From: Bryobacterales bacterium | Lineage (GTDB): Bacteria; Acidobacteriota; Terriglobia; Bryobacterales; Bryobacteraceae | Assembly: GCA_020852175.1 (NCBI GenBank) | Contig: JADZBH010000042.1 | Span: 1 to 64,000 of the forward strand | Length of the DNA stretch: 64,000 bases | Direction of reading: 5' to 3' | Shown: one piece after another, positions 25,889 through 34,625 of the stretch | Position numbering within the stretch: the first letter of the stretch is position 1 | How the letters are laid out: every line of letters begins with the position of its first letter | Translations under genes and position numbers: made by a program | Notes under the pieces: model-generated | What the model saw: only the letters and a program-made list of their open reading frames with translations | Database searches by the model: none | Told to the model about the DNA's origin: nothing

Positions 25889-26620
25889 ATGGATTCGGAC
25901 AGACTGCGCGAACAGGTGCGGACAGCGTATTCCGCCGCGGCCGTCCGGCCGGACGCACGGCATTCGTTCCCGGTAGGCCGTGCGTTCGCCGAAAGCCTGG
26001 GCTATCCGCCCGAATGGCTCGATCAAACGCCTTCGGAGGCCGTCGAAGCCTTTGCCGGCGTGTCCTATGTACCGGGATTAGTGGAACCGCCAGCGGACGG
26101 AGTGGTGCTGGATTTGGGTTGTGGCGCTGGCCTGGATTCGCTTCTGATCGCCCGGCGGTTTCCGGAAAGCGTCCGCGTGACCGGGGTCGATTTCAGCCGG
26201 CCAATGCTCGCACGGGCCCGCCGTGCCGGCAGCCAAAGCGGCATAACCAACGTCCTGTTTTGCCAGGCCGCCGCCGAGCGCCTGCCGCTGGCCGATAGCG
26301 CGGTGGATGCAGCCATCGTCAACGGCATCTTCAATCTCAATCCTGCCCGGAGCGCGATATTTCGCGAGTTGGCCCGCTGTATGCGCCCGGATGGCCGCCT
26401 GTACGGCGCGGAGTTGATACTGCGGGAGCCCTTGCCGCCCGATGTGAAGGCGGACGAAGACAACTGGTTCGCCTGAATCGCCGGAGCCAGGGAGGGCGGC
26501 GCCTTCCTCGAAGAGTTCAAGGCGGCAGGCTTCCGCGAGGCGCGCCTGCTGCGCACCACGCGGAACGCGAGGACAAAGCATTCCGCCGTGCTGGCCGCCG
26601 AGTTCATGGCGATACGATAG
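25889..26620 (+). CDS. Methyltransferase with in-frame TGA, candidate selenoprotein
   Basis: Read through a TGA at 26474-26476, the frame runs from the ATG at 25889 to a TAG at 26618: 243 residues with position 196 encoded by TGA. The first 195 residues form a class I SAM-dependent methyltransferase (VVLDLGCGAGLDSLLIARRF, then VTGVDFSRPMLARARRAG, AVDAAIVNGIFNLNP). The TGA lies in N-W-F-A-(TGA)-I-A-G-A, aligned with the W-G-E-C-I-S-G-A motif of arsenite methyltransferases, where the Cys is conserved. The 47 codons after it end in a typical family C-terminus (GFREARLLRT). A SECIS-like hairpin follows. Alternatives are a nonsense mutation or a sequencing error. The second arsenic-binding Cys of ArsM is not apparent, so the substrate is unclear. 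Confidence 0.7.
26490..26508 (+). promoter_or_regulatory. SECIS-like hairpin downstream of the TGA
   Basis: An 8-base stem (26490-26497 with 26501-26508, one G-U pair) encloses a loop of GGC at 26498-26500. The loop begins 22 bases past the TGA. Bacterial SECIS elements typically have a loop of 3 to 14 bases, a G among its first two bases, and a distance of about 16 to 37 bases, so all three features fit. It is evidence for UGA decoding as selenocysteine. Confidence 0.55.
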
Positions 26621-26645
26621 CCGCTTCAGTCCCGGAAGGCACACG

Positions 26646-27452
26646 ATGAGTCAAAACGATCTCATACCGCTGCTGCGGCACCCCTTGGAGCGACCGTCCG
26701 CGTTCACTCCGGAAGCGCTGACCGAAGCGGTTCGACGGGAGCGGAAACAGGAGACGTCCGCCGTCCCCGAGGTTTGCCTGCTGGATTTCGATGGCGATAT
26801 CACGGATTGGCTGGCCGCCTCGGGCCAGGCCGCACGCTGGCACGCCTGGGCATGCTTTCACACGCCCATGTACGCGCTGCGGGTGGATGAGGAGACCTTT
26901 GGCGTGATCCCCAGAACGATTGGCGGACCGTTCGCCGTCCTGGTAGCCGAGCAATTGCTGGCATCCGGCGCCCGAGTGATCCTCGGTTTGACGTCCGCGG
27001 GCCGGGTTAGTCCCTCCCTGCCGTTACCCAGCTTTGTCATTCCCACCAGGGCGCTGCGCGATGAAGGGACCTCCTACCACTACATGGCTCCGGGCGCGTT
27101 CGCGGAGGCCAGTCCCGGCGTCGCCGAGGCGCTGCACGCTGAGTTACGGCTGCTCGGCCGTCCCGTTTCCCTAGGGCCAGTGTGGACGACTGACGCCCCC
27201 TACCGGGAAACACACGAACAGTTGCTGCGCCATGCGGAAGCCGGGATTCTCGCCGTCGAGATGCAGGCTGCCTCCCTGTTCGCCTTCTCCACCGCGCGAG
27301 GATTGCCGGTAGGCGTCGTCGCACAGGTCACAAACGCCGTCCAGGACTCCGGGAATTCCTTTGACAAGGGAAGTCACACCGATGAGTTCCGGCTGATTCA
27401 GGCGATGTGCCGGGCGGGAATGCGGTATGTGCGGCCCGCGTCTGAACCGTAG
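26646..27452 (+). CDS. Nucleoside phosphorylase family protein
   Basis: 268 residues. The segment VCLLDFDGDITDWLAASG, a Gly-rich phosphate loop around VILGLTSAGRVSPSLPLP, and the 'EMQAASLFAFSTARGLPVG' helix belong to the PNP/uridine phosphorylase fold, which cleaves nucleosides with phosphate. The EMQA Glu sits where these enzymes hold the ribose. A GGAAGG site lies 6 bases before the ATG. It starts 25 bases after the selenoprotein candidate and so is probably cotranscribed. Its substrate (uridine, adenosine, methylthioadenosine) cannot be told from sequence. Confidence 0.8.
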   Translation: MSQNDLIPLLRHPLERPSAFTPEALTEAVRRERKQETSAVPEVCLLDFDGDITDWLAASGQAARWHAWACFHTPMYALRVDEETFGVIPRTIGGPFAVLVAEQLLASGARVILGLTSAGRVSPSLPLPSFVIPTRALRDEGTSYHYMAPGAFAEASPGVAEALHAELRLLGRPVSLGPVWTTDAPYRETHEQLLRHAEAGILAVEMQAASLFAFSTARGLPVGVVAQVTNAVQDSGNSFDKGSHTDEFRLIQAMCRAGMRYVRPASEP

Positions 27453-27506
27453 GACGGGCCAGCGTGCGCAACGGGCCGCCACGCTTCGGCAGCCAGGATT
27501 GCCAGC

Positions 27507-29450
27507 CTATCTCTTCGTGATCCAGGCCGACTTTTGGTCGAGGTCGCGTCCCACGCGCCAGGTTGTGTTGTCGATGGTCAAGTCCAGTTCCACACGGGAC
27601 TGGCCGGGTTGGAATTCTTTGTTGATCCGAACCGAAGGACGCGGCGCCTGCGCGCCTTCATACGGCGCGAGCACCGTCACGAACACGGCCGGCGCGGATT
27701 TCCGGTGGCTGTACACAGCCACTTGCCGCGGCTGTTTGCGGTTCAGCGTGTAGCTGATCTGGCCCTGCTCCAGGGCCACGCGCGCCTGGCTTTTCGCGGG
27801 CGCCCAAACCAGCAGGTTTGTTCCCGTGGCGAAATCGGTGCGCGCCCAGTTCGCCTTCCGGTCCGTACGAATTTCGCCCGGCGGCAACGGAAAGCGCAGA
27901 TCCAGTTGGCCCGAGGCATCGCCCAGCGCCTCGTCCACGAAGACGAACCATCGCCTGGCTACGAAGAAAACGGTGCGCCGGTGGGCCAGACGCGGGTAGG
28001 ATTGGTTTTCCACCACCAGCGTGTCGCCCTGTTCAGCCGTCTGCCACAACAGATGCCGGGGTGCGTTGATTGAGTTGGCTCCGGCCAGCGTCAACGTGGC
28101 GTGCGAGGCCGTGCGGGCGAACCAGTCGCGTTCGTTGGCGAACGGAGTGTCCGGGTACGCGTAGGAGCCGCTATCCTCGATCAGCCAGCGATTCCCGGCA
28201 TACAGTTCGAATGTGCCGTTGTCGGGCTGATCGTGCGCGGAAATGGCGGGCGGACTCGAATGCAACGCGAGAAAGGTAGCCTTGCTGTCCCAGCCCGACC
28301 GGAAGAAGTACATGCCCGATTCCGGGAAGGCCCGTGACAGCCAGCGCGGTGCATTCGCCCGGCCCTGTTCGGTGACGGCGCTGAACTCCGGTTTGCCGAA
28401 GAACCTGCCGGCCGCCAGCAGGTCGGACTGATCGGGCTTTGTATCGGCCAGCCGGCGGGCGTCGCCAAACATGGGCATCCAGCCGTCCGGGCCGGTCATG
28501 GCGAACCAGACGTCGAACATCCTGGAGGTCAACTCACGCAGCGGAGCGGGCGCGGGCAGGCCGTTCTCTTCCGTCAGTTTCAGCGTGTGGAGCATCAGCG
28601 ACCCCACCAGTTGGTGATAGGCCGGCGTCCATTCGCGTTGCACACCCTCCGGTGTCACCTGTCGCGGCATGTTGCTCGACATCACCTCCCAGGCTTTGTC
28701 GATCCACAGCCCCGATTCCTTGAACTCGGGAAACATCACGCCCAGGCGCAGCAGCCCTACTGCTTCGATGACGGCCTTGTTGTGCGCCGTCATTCTCGGG
28801 TAGTAGTACATCTTGCTGCCGTGATCGTAGACGCTGGCCAGCAGAGTTTGCAGGAACTGTGTGTCCATCGCCGGGGAGGTTCGCAGCGGTTCGAAGGCTT
28901 CGGCGTAGCGCATGGCGCGAATACCCACCTGGATGTCGAGCCAGGCGAAGTGCTTCGGGTCCACCGGGTGTTTGCCGATCCAATCGGCGGTCAGATCCAT
29001 CCAGCCTCGGGCATACACAGGGTCGTGCGTCGCGGCCCAGGCGCGCATCAGCGGCGTCTGCCAATAGAAGCGCTGGACGCCGGCCACCCACTCGATGTCG
29101 CGGACCGGATCCGCCATCCAGTTGATGTCAGCGTCATAACGTTGCGGCGGGTAGCCCAGGCCCGCATCGAGGACGTGAGTCAGGGTGGCGCGCGCCGAAG
29201 CGAGGCTGGCGGCGTCGGCGGGCAAGACCGTTGAGTCGTAGCGGACAGACGCCCGCTTCCTGTAGTAGTCAAGCAACCGGGCCATGGCCAGAGGACGGTT
29301 GCCCCCTGCCTCCCGCACGGCTTCCAGGCCGGGCCGGTTCAAGTCCAGCAGTTCCAGCACGCGTTCCGGCGAACATTGCGTGAGCGTGGGTTGTGCCGCC
29401 GCGATTCCTGTCGCGGCGGCCAGTATACAAAACCAGCGCATGAGATCGTG
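27507..29450 (-). CDS. Heparinase II/III-type polysaccharide lyase
   Basis: About 647 residues. The start is uncertain: a GTG at 29480, an ATG at 29450 and an ATG at 29438 are all in frame; the latter two give a signal peptide ending near Ala-Ala-Ala-Gln. The N-terminal half is an alpha/alpha toroid (IGVRAMRYAEAFEPLR, VIEAVGLLRLGVMFPEF). The C-terminal half is a beta sandwich typical of heparinase II/III proteins, with the segment AISAHDQPDNGTFELYAGNRW carrying the His and Tyr-type region. It probably depolymerises a uronic-acid polysaccharide in the periplasm. It lies 47 bases behind receptor 2 on the same strand. Confidence 0.8.
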   Translation of the reverse strand, partial: HDLMRWFCILAAATGIAAAQPTLTQCSPERVLELLDLNRPGLEAVREAGGNRPLAMARLLDYYRKRASVRYDSTVLPADAASLASARATLTHVLDAGLGYPPQRYDADINWMADPVRDIEWVAGVQRFYWQTPLMRAWAATHDPVYARGWMDLTADWIGKHPVDPKHFAWLDIQVGIRAMRYAEAFEPLRTSPAMDTQFLQTLLASVYDHGSKMYYYPRMTAHNKAVIEAVGLLRLGVMFPEFKESGLWIDKAWEVMSSNMPRQVTPEGVQREWTPAYHQLVGSLMLHTLKLTEENGLPAPAPLRELTSRMFDVWFAMTGPDGWMPMFGDARRLADTKPDQSDLLAAGRFFGKPEFSAVTEQGRANAPRWLSRAFPESGMYFFRSGWDSKATFLALHSSPPAISAHDQPDNGTFELYAGNRWLIEDSGSYAYPDTPFANERDWFARTASHATLTLAGANSINAPRHLLWQTAEQGDTLVVENQSYPRLAHRRTVFFVARRWFVFVDEALGDASGQLDLRFPLPPGEIRTDRKANWARTDFATGTNLLVWAPAKSQARVALEQGQISYTLNRKQPRQVAVYSHRKSAPAVFVTVLAPYEGAQAPRPSVRINKEFQPGQSRVELDLTIDNTTWRVGRDLDQKSAWITKR

Positions 29451-29497
29451 CATCCTTTGCAAACGGGGCAGTTCTGTCACGCCATGGCTCGCACGAA

Positions 29498-32400
29498 TTA
29501 GAAGTACAGCTTCGCGCCCAACTGAAGTACGCGCGTGGTGACACCCGTCACGCCGCCGCCGATCTTGCCGAAGTTCGCCGAGGTGATGCTTCGATCGAGG
29601 GCGTACGGATCGGGATTGTAGTTGTTCATGATGTTGTAGAACTCGGTGCGGAATTCAAACCGCGTCCGCTCGTTTATGGCGAACGACTTGTTCGCCGAGA
29701 AATCGAAATTGGTGACGCCGGGGGCGCGAATCGCATTGCGCGTCATATTGCCGAAACGGCCATACGGGGCGAACGTGAACGCGCTCGTGTTGAACCAGCG
29801 GCTCCAGGTTCTCTCGCCGCCGGAAAGATTGGCGCGCTGTCCGCCCACGAAGTCGGGACGGGAGAGGATGCCGGTGCCCGTGGTGTCGCGGTTGGCGCCG
29901 ATGGTGGCGGGGAAGCCGCTCTGGAACATGAAGATGGTGGACACCTGCCAGCCGCCGAGCAGGGTGCGCGAGATGCCCTTCGAGTTGCGGAAGAAGGGCA
30001 GGTCGTAGAGCACCGTGGACACCGAGCGCTGCGTGACGTCGAAGGCCGCCAGCGCCTTCTCATTCGAGAAGTTGTACATATCCTGAAGGCCGCCGGGCAG
30101 CACGCCCACGCCGTAAAGTCCGCCCATGTCCGTGGGACCGTCGAGGGCCTTCGACCACGTGTAGGCTTGCAGGAACGTCAGGCCCGTGGCCAGACGCCGC
30201 TCGACCTTGACTTGCAGGGAGTGGTAGTTGGACATGCCCACCGTCTTTTCACCGGTGATGGGGCGCAGGAACGATTGATTCGGCCGCCGCGCGTTGAGCG
30301 ACGCCAGTCCCGGCGTGCGCGGATCCACCACGTCGATGGGCCTGTTCACATCGCCCATGGTCGAAATCAGGCGGCTGCCCTTCGATCCGACATAGCCCAC
30401 GTCGAGCAGAAGCTTGCCCGGCAGTTTCTTCTGCACGGTCAGGTTCCACTGCTGCACCATCTGCGATTTCATGTACTGGTCCACGGCGAAATTGCTGACG
30501 CGGTTGGACGCCACTCCGGCCCCGGTGAAGGGATTGTTGAACATGATGTCCGGAACGCCGGTGAGCGAGCCGGTCACGCTGGCCGATGTGGTGGAGTTGT
30601 AGGCGATCGGCAGGTTGTCCAGCTCAGAGGTGGTGATGGGAATGTAGTAGATGCCGTAGCCGCCCCGGACGACCGTGTCGGCGAGGAACGACGGACGGTA
30701 GGCGAAGCCGAGGCGCGGGCTGAAATTCTTGCGATCCGCGCACTGCGTGGCCAGGCCGCAGACGGCCGTGGTGGGATCCACCTGCCGGGTGGGCAGGAAG
30801 CCGTTCAATTCGACGTTCAGGATCTTATTGTTGGCCTCGGTCCAGGGCCGGAAATAGTCGTACCGTACGCCCAGCGTCAGACTCAGGTTCGGCGTCACCT
30901 TCCAGTCGTCGTTCACGAAGTAGGAGTGCCAAAAGGTGCGCATTCTATGCTGGGACGGATTCGGGTTGATCGATCCGGTCCGTACGTAACCGAGGACAAA
31001 GTCGGCCATGGCGGAGCCTGTGTAGAGGCCATCGAAGCTGAAGACGCCACGCGGAGAGTTCGCATGGTCGAGCGTCTCGAGCCGGTAGGTGACATCGCCG
31101 CCGAACTTGAGGAAGTGGCTTCCCCGCTGCCAGGAAAGCGTATCCACGAACTCGAAGTTGTCCTCCGAGCCGTCCTGCGGGCCGATGTTCCGGGCCATGG
31201 AGAACACGCTGTAGTTTCCGTCCGGACCGTTGATGCTGGCCGTGGGCGGACCGAACGTGCGCGGGTCCTTGCTCGCCATGGGAATCCCCATCAGGTTGGC
31301 CACGTCATAGGCCGGGTCGAAGCTGGAGCCCATTTTCTGGAACGCTTCCAGGCTGTTCAATCCGCCGCGGAATTCGTTCACGATGCGCGGGGAGATCGTA
31401 CGGATCCAGGAGCCGACCACGTGCCGGGAGGTCTGGCCGGGGCTGTATTCATCGTGGCCCCAGAAGGGGATGCCCGTGGAAAGACGGTCGTCAATCACGA
31501 TGCGGAAGAAGAGGGCGTCCTTGGTGCTCAGAGAGTGATCGAGGCGTCCGAGATAGTTGTTCTGTCTCGGAATCACGCTGGGCGCGCTGGCCAGGAAGTT
31601 GAAATTGCCGGCGTTGACATTGGCCGCGGGCGTGAAACCCAGCAGCACCTGGGACGGCTTGCTGAGGAACTGTTTCGGAATGACATTGTTCACGATGCCG
31701 ATGTTCAGCGGATCCTTCAGCGTGATGGGTTCGCCCGTGCGGGCATTCATCAGGCCCCGGAAGTCTCCGTTGCGCGCGGCCTCGGTCGGAACGATGGCGT
31801 AGCGCGCCGGGGCGCCTTGGGCCATCTTGCCGCTTTCCCAGTTGAAGAAGAAGAAGGTCTTGTCCTTGCCGTCATACAGTTTCGGAATCAGGACCGGTCC
31901 GCCGATCCGGGCGCCGTACTGGTTGCGGTTGAGCCGCGGCGAAGCCACACTCTTGCCGGCGACGGCATCGTAGGTCTGGGTGAGCTTGTTGTTGCGGTTA
32001 AACTCCCACAGCGCACCGGAAAAGCGGTTGCCGCCTCTGCGCGTGGTCAGGTTCACGTGGGCTCCGGGCGCTCCGCCCATCTCGGCGGAGTAGGTGCTGG
32101 TTTCCACCTTGAATTCGGACAGCGAATCGACGGAAGGAGAGAAGGGGTAGTAGACCTGGCCGACGGAAAATTCGATGCCATCGAGATAAAAACGGTTAAA
32201 CGTATCGCGGTTCCCGTTGGCGGACATATTCGTGCTGCCGTAGGACTGGTCGCTCTGGCCGATGGAACCGCGGGCCGAGCGCGCGGCCATGGAACCGGGA
32301 GTGGCGCCCTGCACACCGGGCACCAACTGGGCCAGTTGCACGAAGTTACGGCCATTCAGAGGCAGATCGGTGATCTTGCTGCTGTCAATCACGGTACCCA

Positions 32401-32788
32401 CGGTGGCGTTCTCGGTCTGGAGAACGGCAGCCGAGGCATCGACGGTCACATGCTCGCTGACATCGCCAACCTTCAAGGCAAAATCCACTCGCGCGGTCTG
32501 CTGGGTCGCCAGGGTCACATTGGCCTGCTGGGTTTGGAACCCGCCGCTGGCCGCACTGACGCTGTAGGCGCCTGGCTTCAGGAACGGCAGCGAGTAGTTG
32601 CCGGACCCGTCGCTCTTGGTCTCACGCCTGGTGTTGTCGGCCTGTCCGACGGCGGTGATCGCCACATCGGGCACAATAGCGCCGGAAGCATCTCGAACCA
32701 CGCCCACGATGGTGGCGAAGTTTTGCTGAGCGAGCAGCGGCAAGGCCGACGCTAATATAAAGACTGCAAAAGCGATGTATCTTTTCAT
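29498..32788 (-). CDS. TonB-dependent receptor-like outer membrane protein with carboxypeptidase-regulatory-like domain (2)
   Basis: 1096 residues from the ATG at 32788; the frame is open to 32923, but this start gives a signal peptide (MKRYIAFAVFILASALPLLA) and has GGGAGAAG upstream. A regulatory-like beta domain (TIVGVVRDASGAIVPDVAIT) is followed by the plug (ITDLPLNGRNFVQLAQLVPG), then the barrel ending in LQLGAKLYF. Together with the lyase downstream it resembles a polysaccharide-uptake unit: the lyase makes oligosaccharides and the receptor imports them. A divergent membrane protein (32979) may sense the substrate. Confidence 0.9.
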   Translation of the reverse strand: MKRYIAFAVFILASALPLLAQQNFATIVGVVRDASGAIVPDVAITAVGQADNTRRETKSDGSGNYSLPFLKPGAYSVSAASGGFQTQQANVTLATQQTARVDFALKVGDVSEHVTVDASAAVLQTENATVGTVIDSSKITDLPLNGRNFVQLAQLVPGVQGATPGSMAARSARGSIGQSDQSYGSTNMSANGNRDTFNRFYLDGIEFSVGQVYYPFSPSVDSLSEFKVETSTYSAEMGGAPGAHVNLTTRRGGNRFSGALWEFNRNNKLTQTYDAVAGKSVASPRLNRNQYGARIGGPVLIPKLYDGKDKTFFFFNWESGKMAQGAPARYAIVPTEAARNGDFRGLMNARTGEPITLKDPLNIGIVNNVIPKQFLSKPSQVLLGFTPAANVNAGNFNFLASAPSVIPRQNNYLGRLDHSLSTKDALFFRIVIDDRLSTGIPFWGHDEYSPGQTSRHVVGSWIRTISPRIVNEFRGGLNSLEAFQKMGSSFDPAYDVANLMGIPMASKDPRTFGPPTASINGPDGNYSVFSMARNIGPQDGSEDNFEFVDTLSWQRGSHFLKFGGDVTYRLETLDHANSPRGVFSFDGLYTGSAMADFVLGYVRTGSINPNPSQHRMRTFWHSYFVNDDWKVTPNLSLTLGVRYDYFRPWTEANNKILNVELNGFLPTRQVDPTTAVCGLATQCADRKNFSPRLGFAYRPSFLADTVVRGGYGIYYIPITTSELDNLPIAYNSTTSASVTGSLTGVPDIMFNNPFTGAGVASNRVSNFAVDQYMKSQMVQQWNLTVQKKLPGKLLLDVGYVGSKGSRLISTMGDVNRPIDVVDPRTPGLASLNARRPNQSFLRPITGEKTVGMSNYHSLQVKVERRLATGLTFLQAYTWSKALDGPTDMGGLYGVGVLPGGLQDMYNFSNEKALAAFDVTQRSVSTVLYDLPFFRNSKGISRTLLGGWQVSTIFMFQSGFPATIGANRDTTGTGILSRPDFVGGQRANLSGGERTWSRWFNTSAFTFAPYGRFGNMTRNAIRAPGVTNFDFSANKSFAINERTRFEFRTEFYNIMNNYNPDPYALDRSITSANFGKIGGGVTGVTTRVLQLGAKLYF

Positions 32789-32897
32789 CGATCTTCTCCC
32801 GTCCCCGAGGCACAAGACAATTGTGAACCTCCCCGGATAGACCAGTGAATGGTACGCGCAAAGGAAGTACCAGGGCAACGTTTGTTGTGGTTTGAAG

Positions 32898-32919
32898 ACG
32901 TTACGCGCATCCGTAACGT
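32898..32919. promoter_or_regulatory. Perfect inverted repeat between receptor 2 and the divergent gene
   Basis: ACGTTACG (32898-32905) and CGTAACGT (32912-32919) are perfect 8-base arms around a 6-base spacer. It sits 110 bases upstream of receptor 2 and 60 bases upstream of the membrane-anchored gene, in the shared divergent promoter region. It is the best candidate operator there. The binding protein is not known. Confidence 0.5.
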
Positions 32920-32978
32920 GCACGTACTTCGCTGATTGCAGGCTACTTGCTCATTGCGGTACTCTGTGAGGAGGGATC

Positions 32979-34298
32979 ATGACCATGGCGGGACGGGTGG
33001 CGGGAGACGAAGAACACTCATTCCCAGCCAACATGAGTGAAGCGGACAGGGCGCGCATTCGGGAGCAGCTTACGCGCATTTTCCAGTCCCGTGCTTTTGA
33101 AGGCAGTCAGCGCTGCCAGGAACTGTTGCAACATCTGGTTACGAAAACTCTTGCGGGCGACAGCTCCAACCTGAAGGAGCGTTTGATCGGCGCCGAGATC
33201 TTTGGACGCGAATATAGCTACGACACATCGAGCGACGCTATCGTCCGCGTGAAGGCCAACGAGATCAGGAAGCGCCTGGCTCAGTACTACGATCAAACAG
33301 GACGCGACGATGCGCTGCGGATCCATCTGACGACCGGATCTTATGTTCCCCGTTTCTTCGTGGTGGGAAAATTTCCTCCCGGTCCAGAGGTTCCGGCAGC
33401 GGAATCCCCCCAAACTTTTAAGGCACCAGCCCCCGCGCCTGTCCCAGCGCAGCCTGCGGCGGCGGACTCCCGTTCCAACCGCCTTTCCTCCTGGTGGTTA
33501 GTGCTAGTAGCGGTTGTTCCGTTCGCGGTTTGGGCTTTTTGGCCCCATTTCAGTTCGCCACATCCCATGGATGTTTTTTGGGCGCCCTACTTCAAAACCG
33601 GACCCCCGGTGGTGGTCTGCATCCCCGCCAGTAACCGCATCTTTCTACCCGACGCGGTGGTGTCGCAACTAGAGGACCCAGGCACGGCTGGCCCTGCTTC
33701 GCCAGGTATTACATTGAAAGCGCCCGACGCACGAGTGGTGCCGAACGGGCAGATGTCGGTGCAGAACATGCGCGCGACGTTGAGCATTGTGACCTACCTC
33801 TCACAAAACAGGAAGCCGCTTCAGGTCGGTCTTACCTCGGAGGTTTCGCTCGAGCAGATCCGGCGGGGCAGAGTGGTGCTGATCGGCGGATTCCGCAATC
33901 CATGGGCCGACGCGCTGAATCAGCAGATGCGATACCGGTTCGAAACATCGCTCAAGGGCAGTCACGAAACCTCATGGATCAGAGACAGCAACGCGACGGG
34001 CGAACCGGTTTGGGTGGTGCCCGATCTGTGGCCCTTCGGACGGCAAACGTCGGACTACGCGATCATCTCCCGCTTCTTCGAACCATCGAGCGGCCAAATG
34101 GTGATTGCACTTTCGGGACTGAACGGTTTCGGGACCCAGGTAGCGGCGGAGTTTCTGACCGATCCGAAATACTGGTCGCGTTTCTCGCAGTTGGCGCCTG
34201 AGGGTTGGGATCGAAAGAACTGCCAGATCGTTCTGGAGACGAAGGTGATCCGGGAGTTGCCAGGACCTCCCAAAGTCCTGGCGGTGCATACCTGGTAG
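32979..34298 (+). CDS. Membrane-anchored putative regulator, acidobacterial family
   Basis: 439 residues. Residues about 15-130 are a charged helical domain (IREQLTRIFQSRAFEGSQRC ... IVRVKANEIRKRLAQYYD) that resembles a cytoplasmic DNA-binding or coiled-coil region. Then come a Pro/Ala linker, one transmembrane helix near 172-190 (WWLVLVAVVPFAVWAFW), and an extracytoplasmic sensor-like domain. It lacks any kinase or sigma-factor motif that I recognise. A strong AGGAGGG site precedes the ATG at 32979. Divergent arrangement with receptor 2 suggests it controls that locus, much as transmembrane anti-sigma proteins do for TonB receptors. That role is inference. Confidence 0.5.
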   Translation: MTMAGRVAGDEEHSFPANMSEADRARIREQLTRIFQSRAFEGSQRCQELLQHLVTKTLAGDSSNLKERLIGAEIFGREYSYDTSSDAIVRVKANEIRKRLAQYYDQTGRDDALRIHLTTGSYVPRFFVVGKFPPGPEVPAAESPQTFKAPAPAPVPAQPAAADSRSNRLSSWWLVLVAVVPFAVWAFWPHFSSPHPMDVFWAPYFKTGPPVVVCIPASNRIFLPDAVVSQLEDPGTAGPASPGITLKAPDARVVPNGQMSVQNMRATLSIVTYLSQNRKPLQVGLTSEVSLEQIRRGRVVLIGGFRNPWADALNQQMRYRFETSLKGSHETSWIRDSNATGEPVWVVPDLWPFGRQTSDYAIISRFFEPSSGQMVIALSGLNGFGTQVAAEFLTDPKYWSRFSQLAPEGWDRKNCQIVLETKVIRELPGPPKVLAVHTW

Positions 34299-34321
34299 AA
34301 CCGGGCGAACGGCCGCGCGTA

Positions 34322-34510
34322 CTTGTGAAGGTATTCTGGAATCAAGGAAGCGGTAACTGCCGGGGTGGCACGCCGCCTTGAGGCGCTGCAGAAGTTGAGC
34401 GCGCGAACGAAGCGAGACTACGGTTTATCACGGTTTTGCCGCGGTTGGGCCCATTTCGGGGCCTCACAATCCCGGCAGTGCTTGGGAAAGTAGTTTAGAA
34501 TCAAAGAAGC
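34322..34510 (+). repeat. Direct repeats upstream of tRNA-Pro with a degenerate tRNA-like segment
   Basis: The 30 bases 34322-34351 and 34481-34510 match at 24 positions. In both cases CGGGG follows 10 bases after the end (34361 and 34520). The second copy leads into tRNA-Pro. The first leads into 34361-34440, which begins like a tRNA-Pro but has lost the rest, so it is probably a decayed tandem copy. Confidence 0.45.
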
Positions 34511-34519
34511 ACAAAATGT

Positions 34520-34596
34520 CGGGGCGTAGCGCAGCCTGGTAGCGCACCTGCCTTGGGCGCAGGGGGTCGCGTGTTCAAATCACGCCGCCCCGACCA
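34520..34596 (+). tRNA. tRNA-Pro (anticodon TGG)
   Basis: 77 bases including an encoded 3' CCA. The acceptor arms CGGGGCG and CGCCCCG pair fully. The anticodon stem CCTGC/GCAGG encloses the loop CTTGGGC, giving anticodon TGG for proline CCA codons. The T loop reads TTCAAAT. The D arm has the normal GCGC/GCGC stem. Confidence 0.95.
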
Positions 34597-34625
34597 CTTT
34601 CACGATTCTCCAGTCCAAATCCCGG

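Noticed and set aside
26474-26476. Reading the TGA as a simple stop that ends a 195-residue protein
   Set aside because: It would remove the conserved C-terminus although the following 47 codons stay in frame and match the family. I favour recoding but cannot exclude a mutation.
30167-32755. 862-codon plus-strand frame
   Set aside because: Antisense to receptor 2, and no domain is visible.
32936-32965. TTGCAG-18-TACTCT promoter before the membrane-anchored regulator
   Set aside because: Transcription would begin within or past the ribosome site at 32969-32975, so the spacing is implausible.
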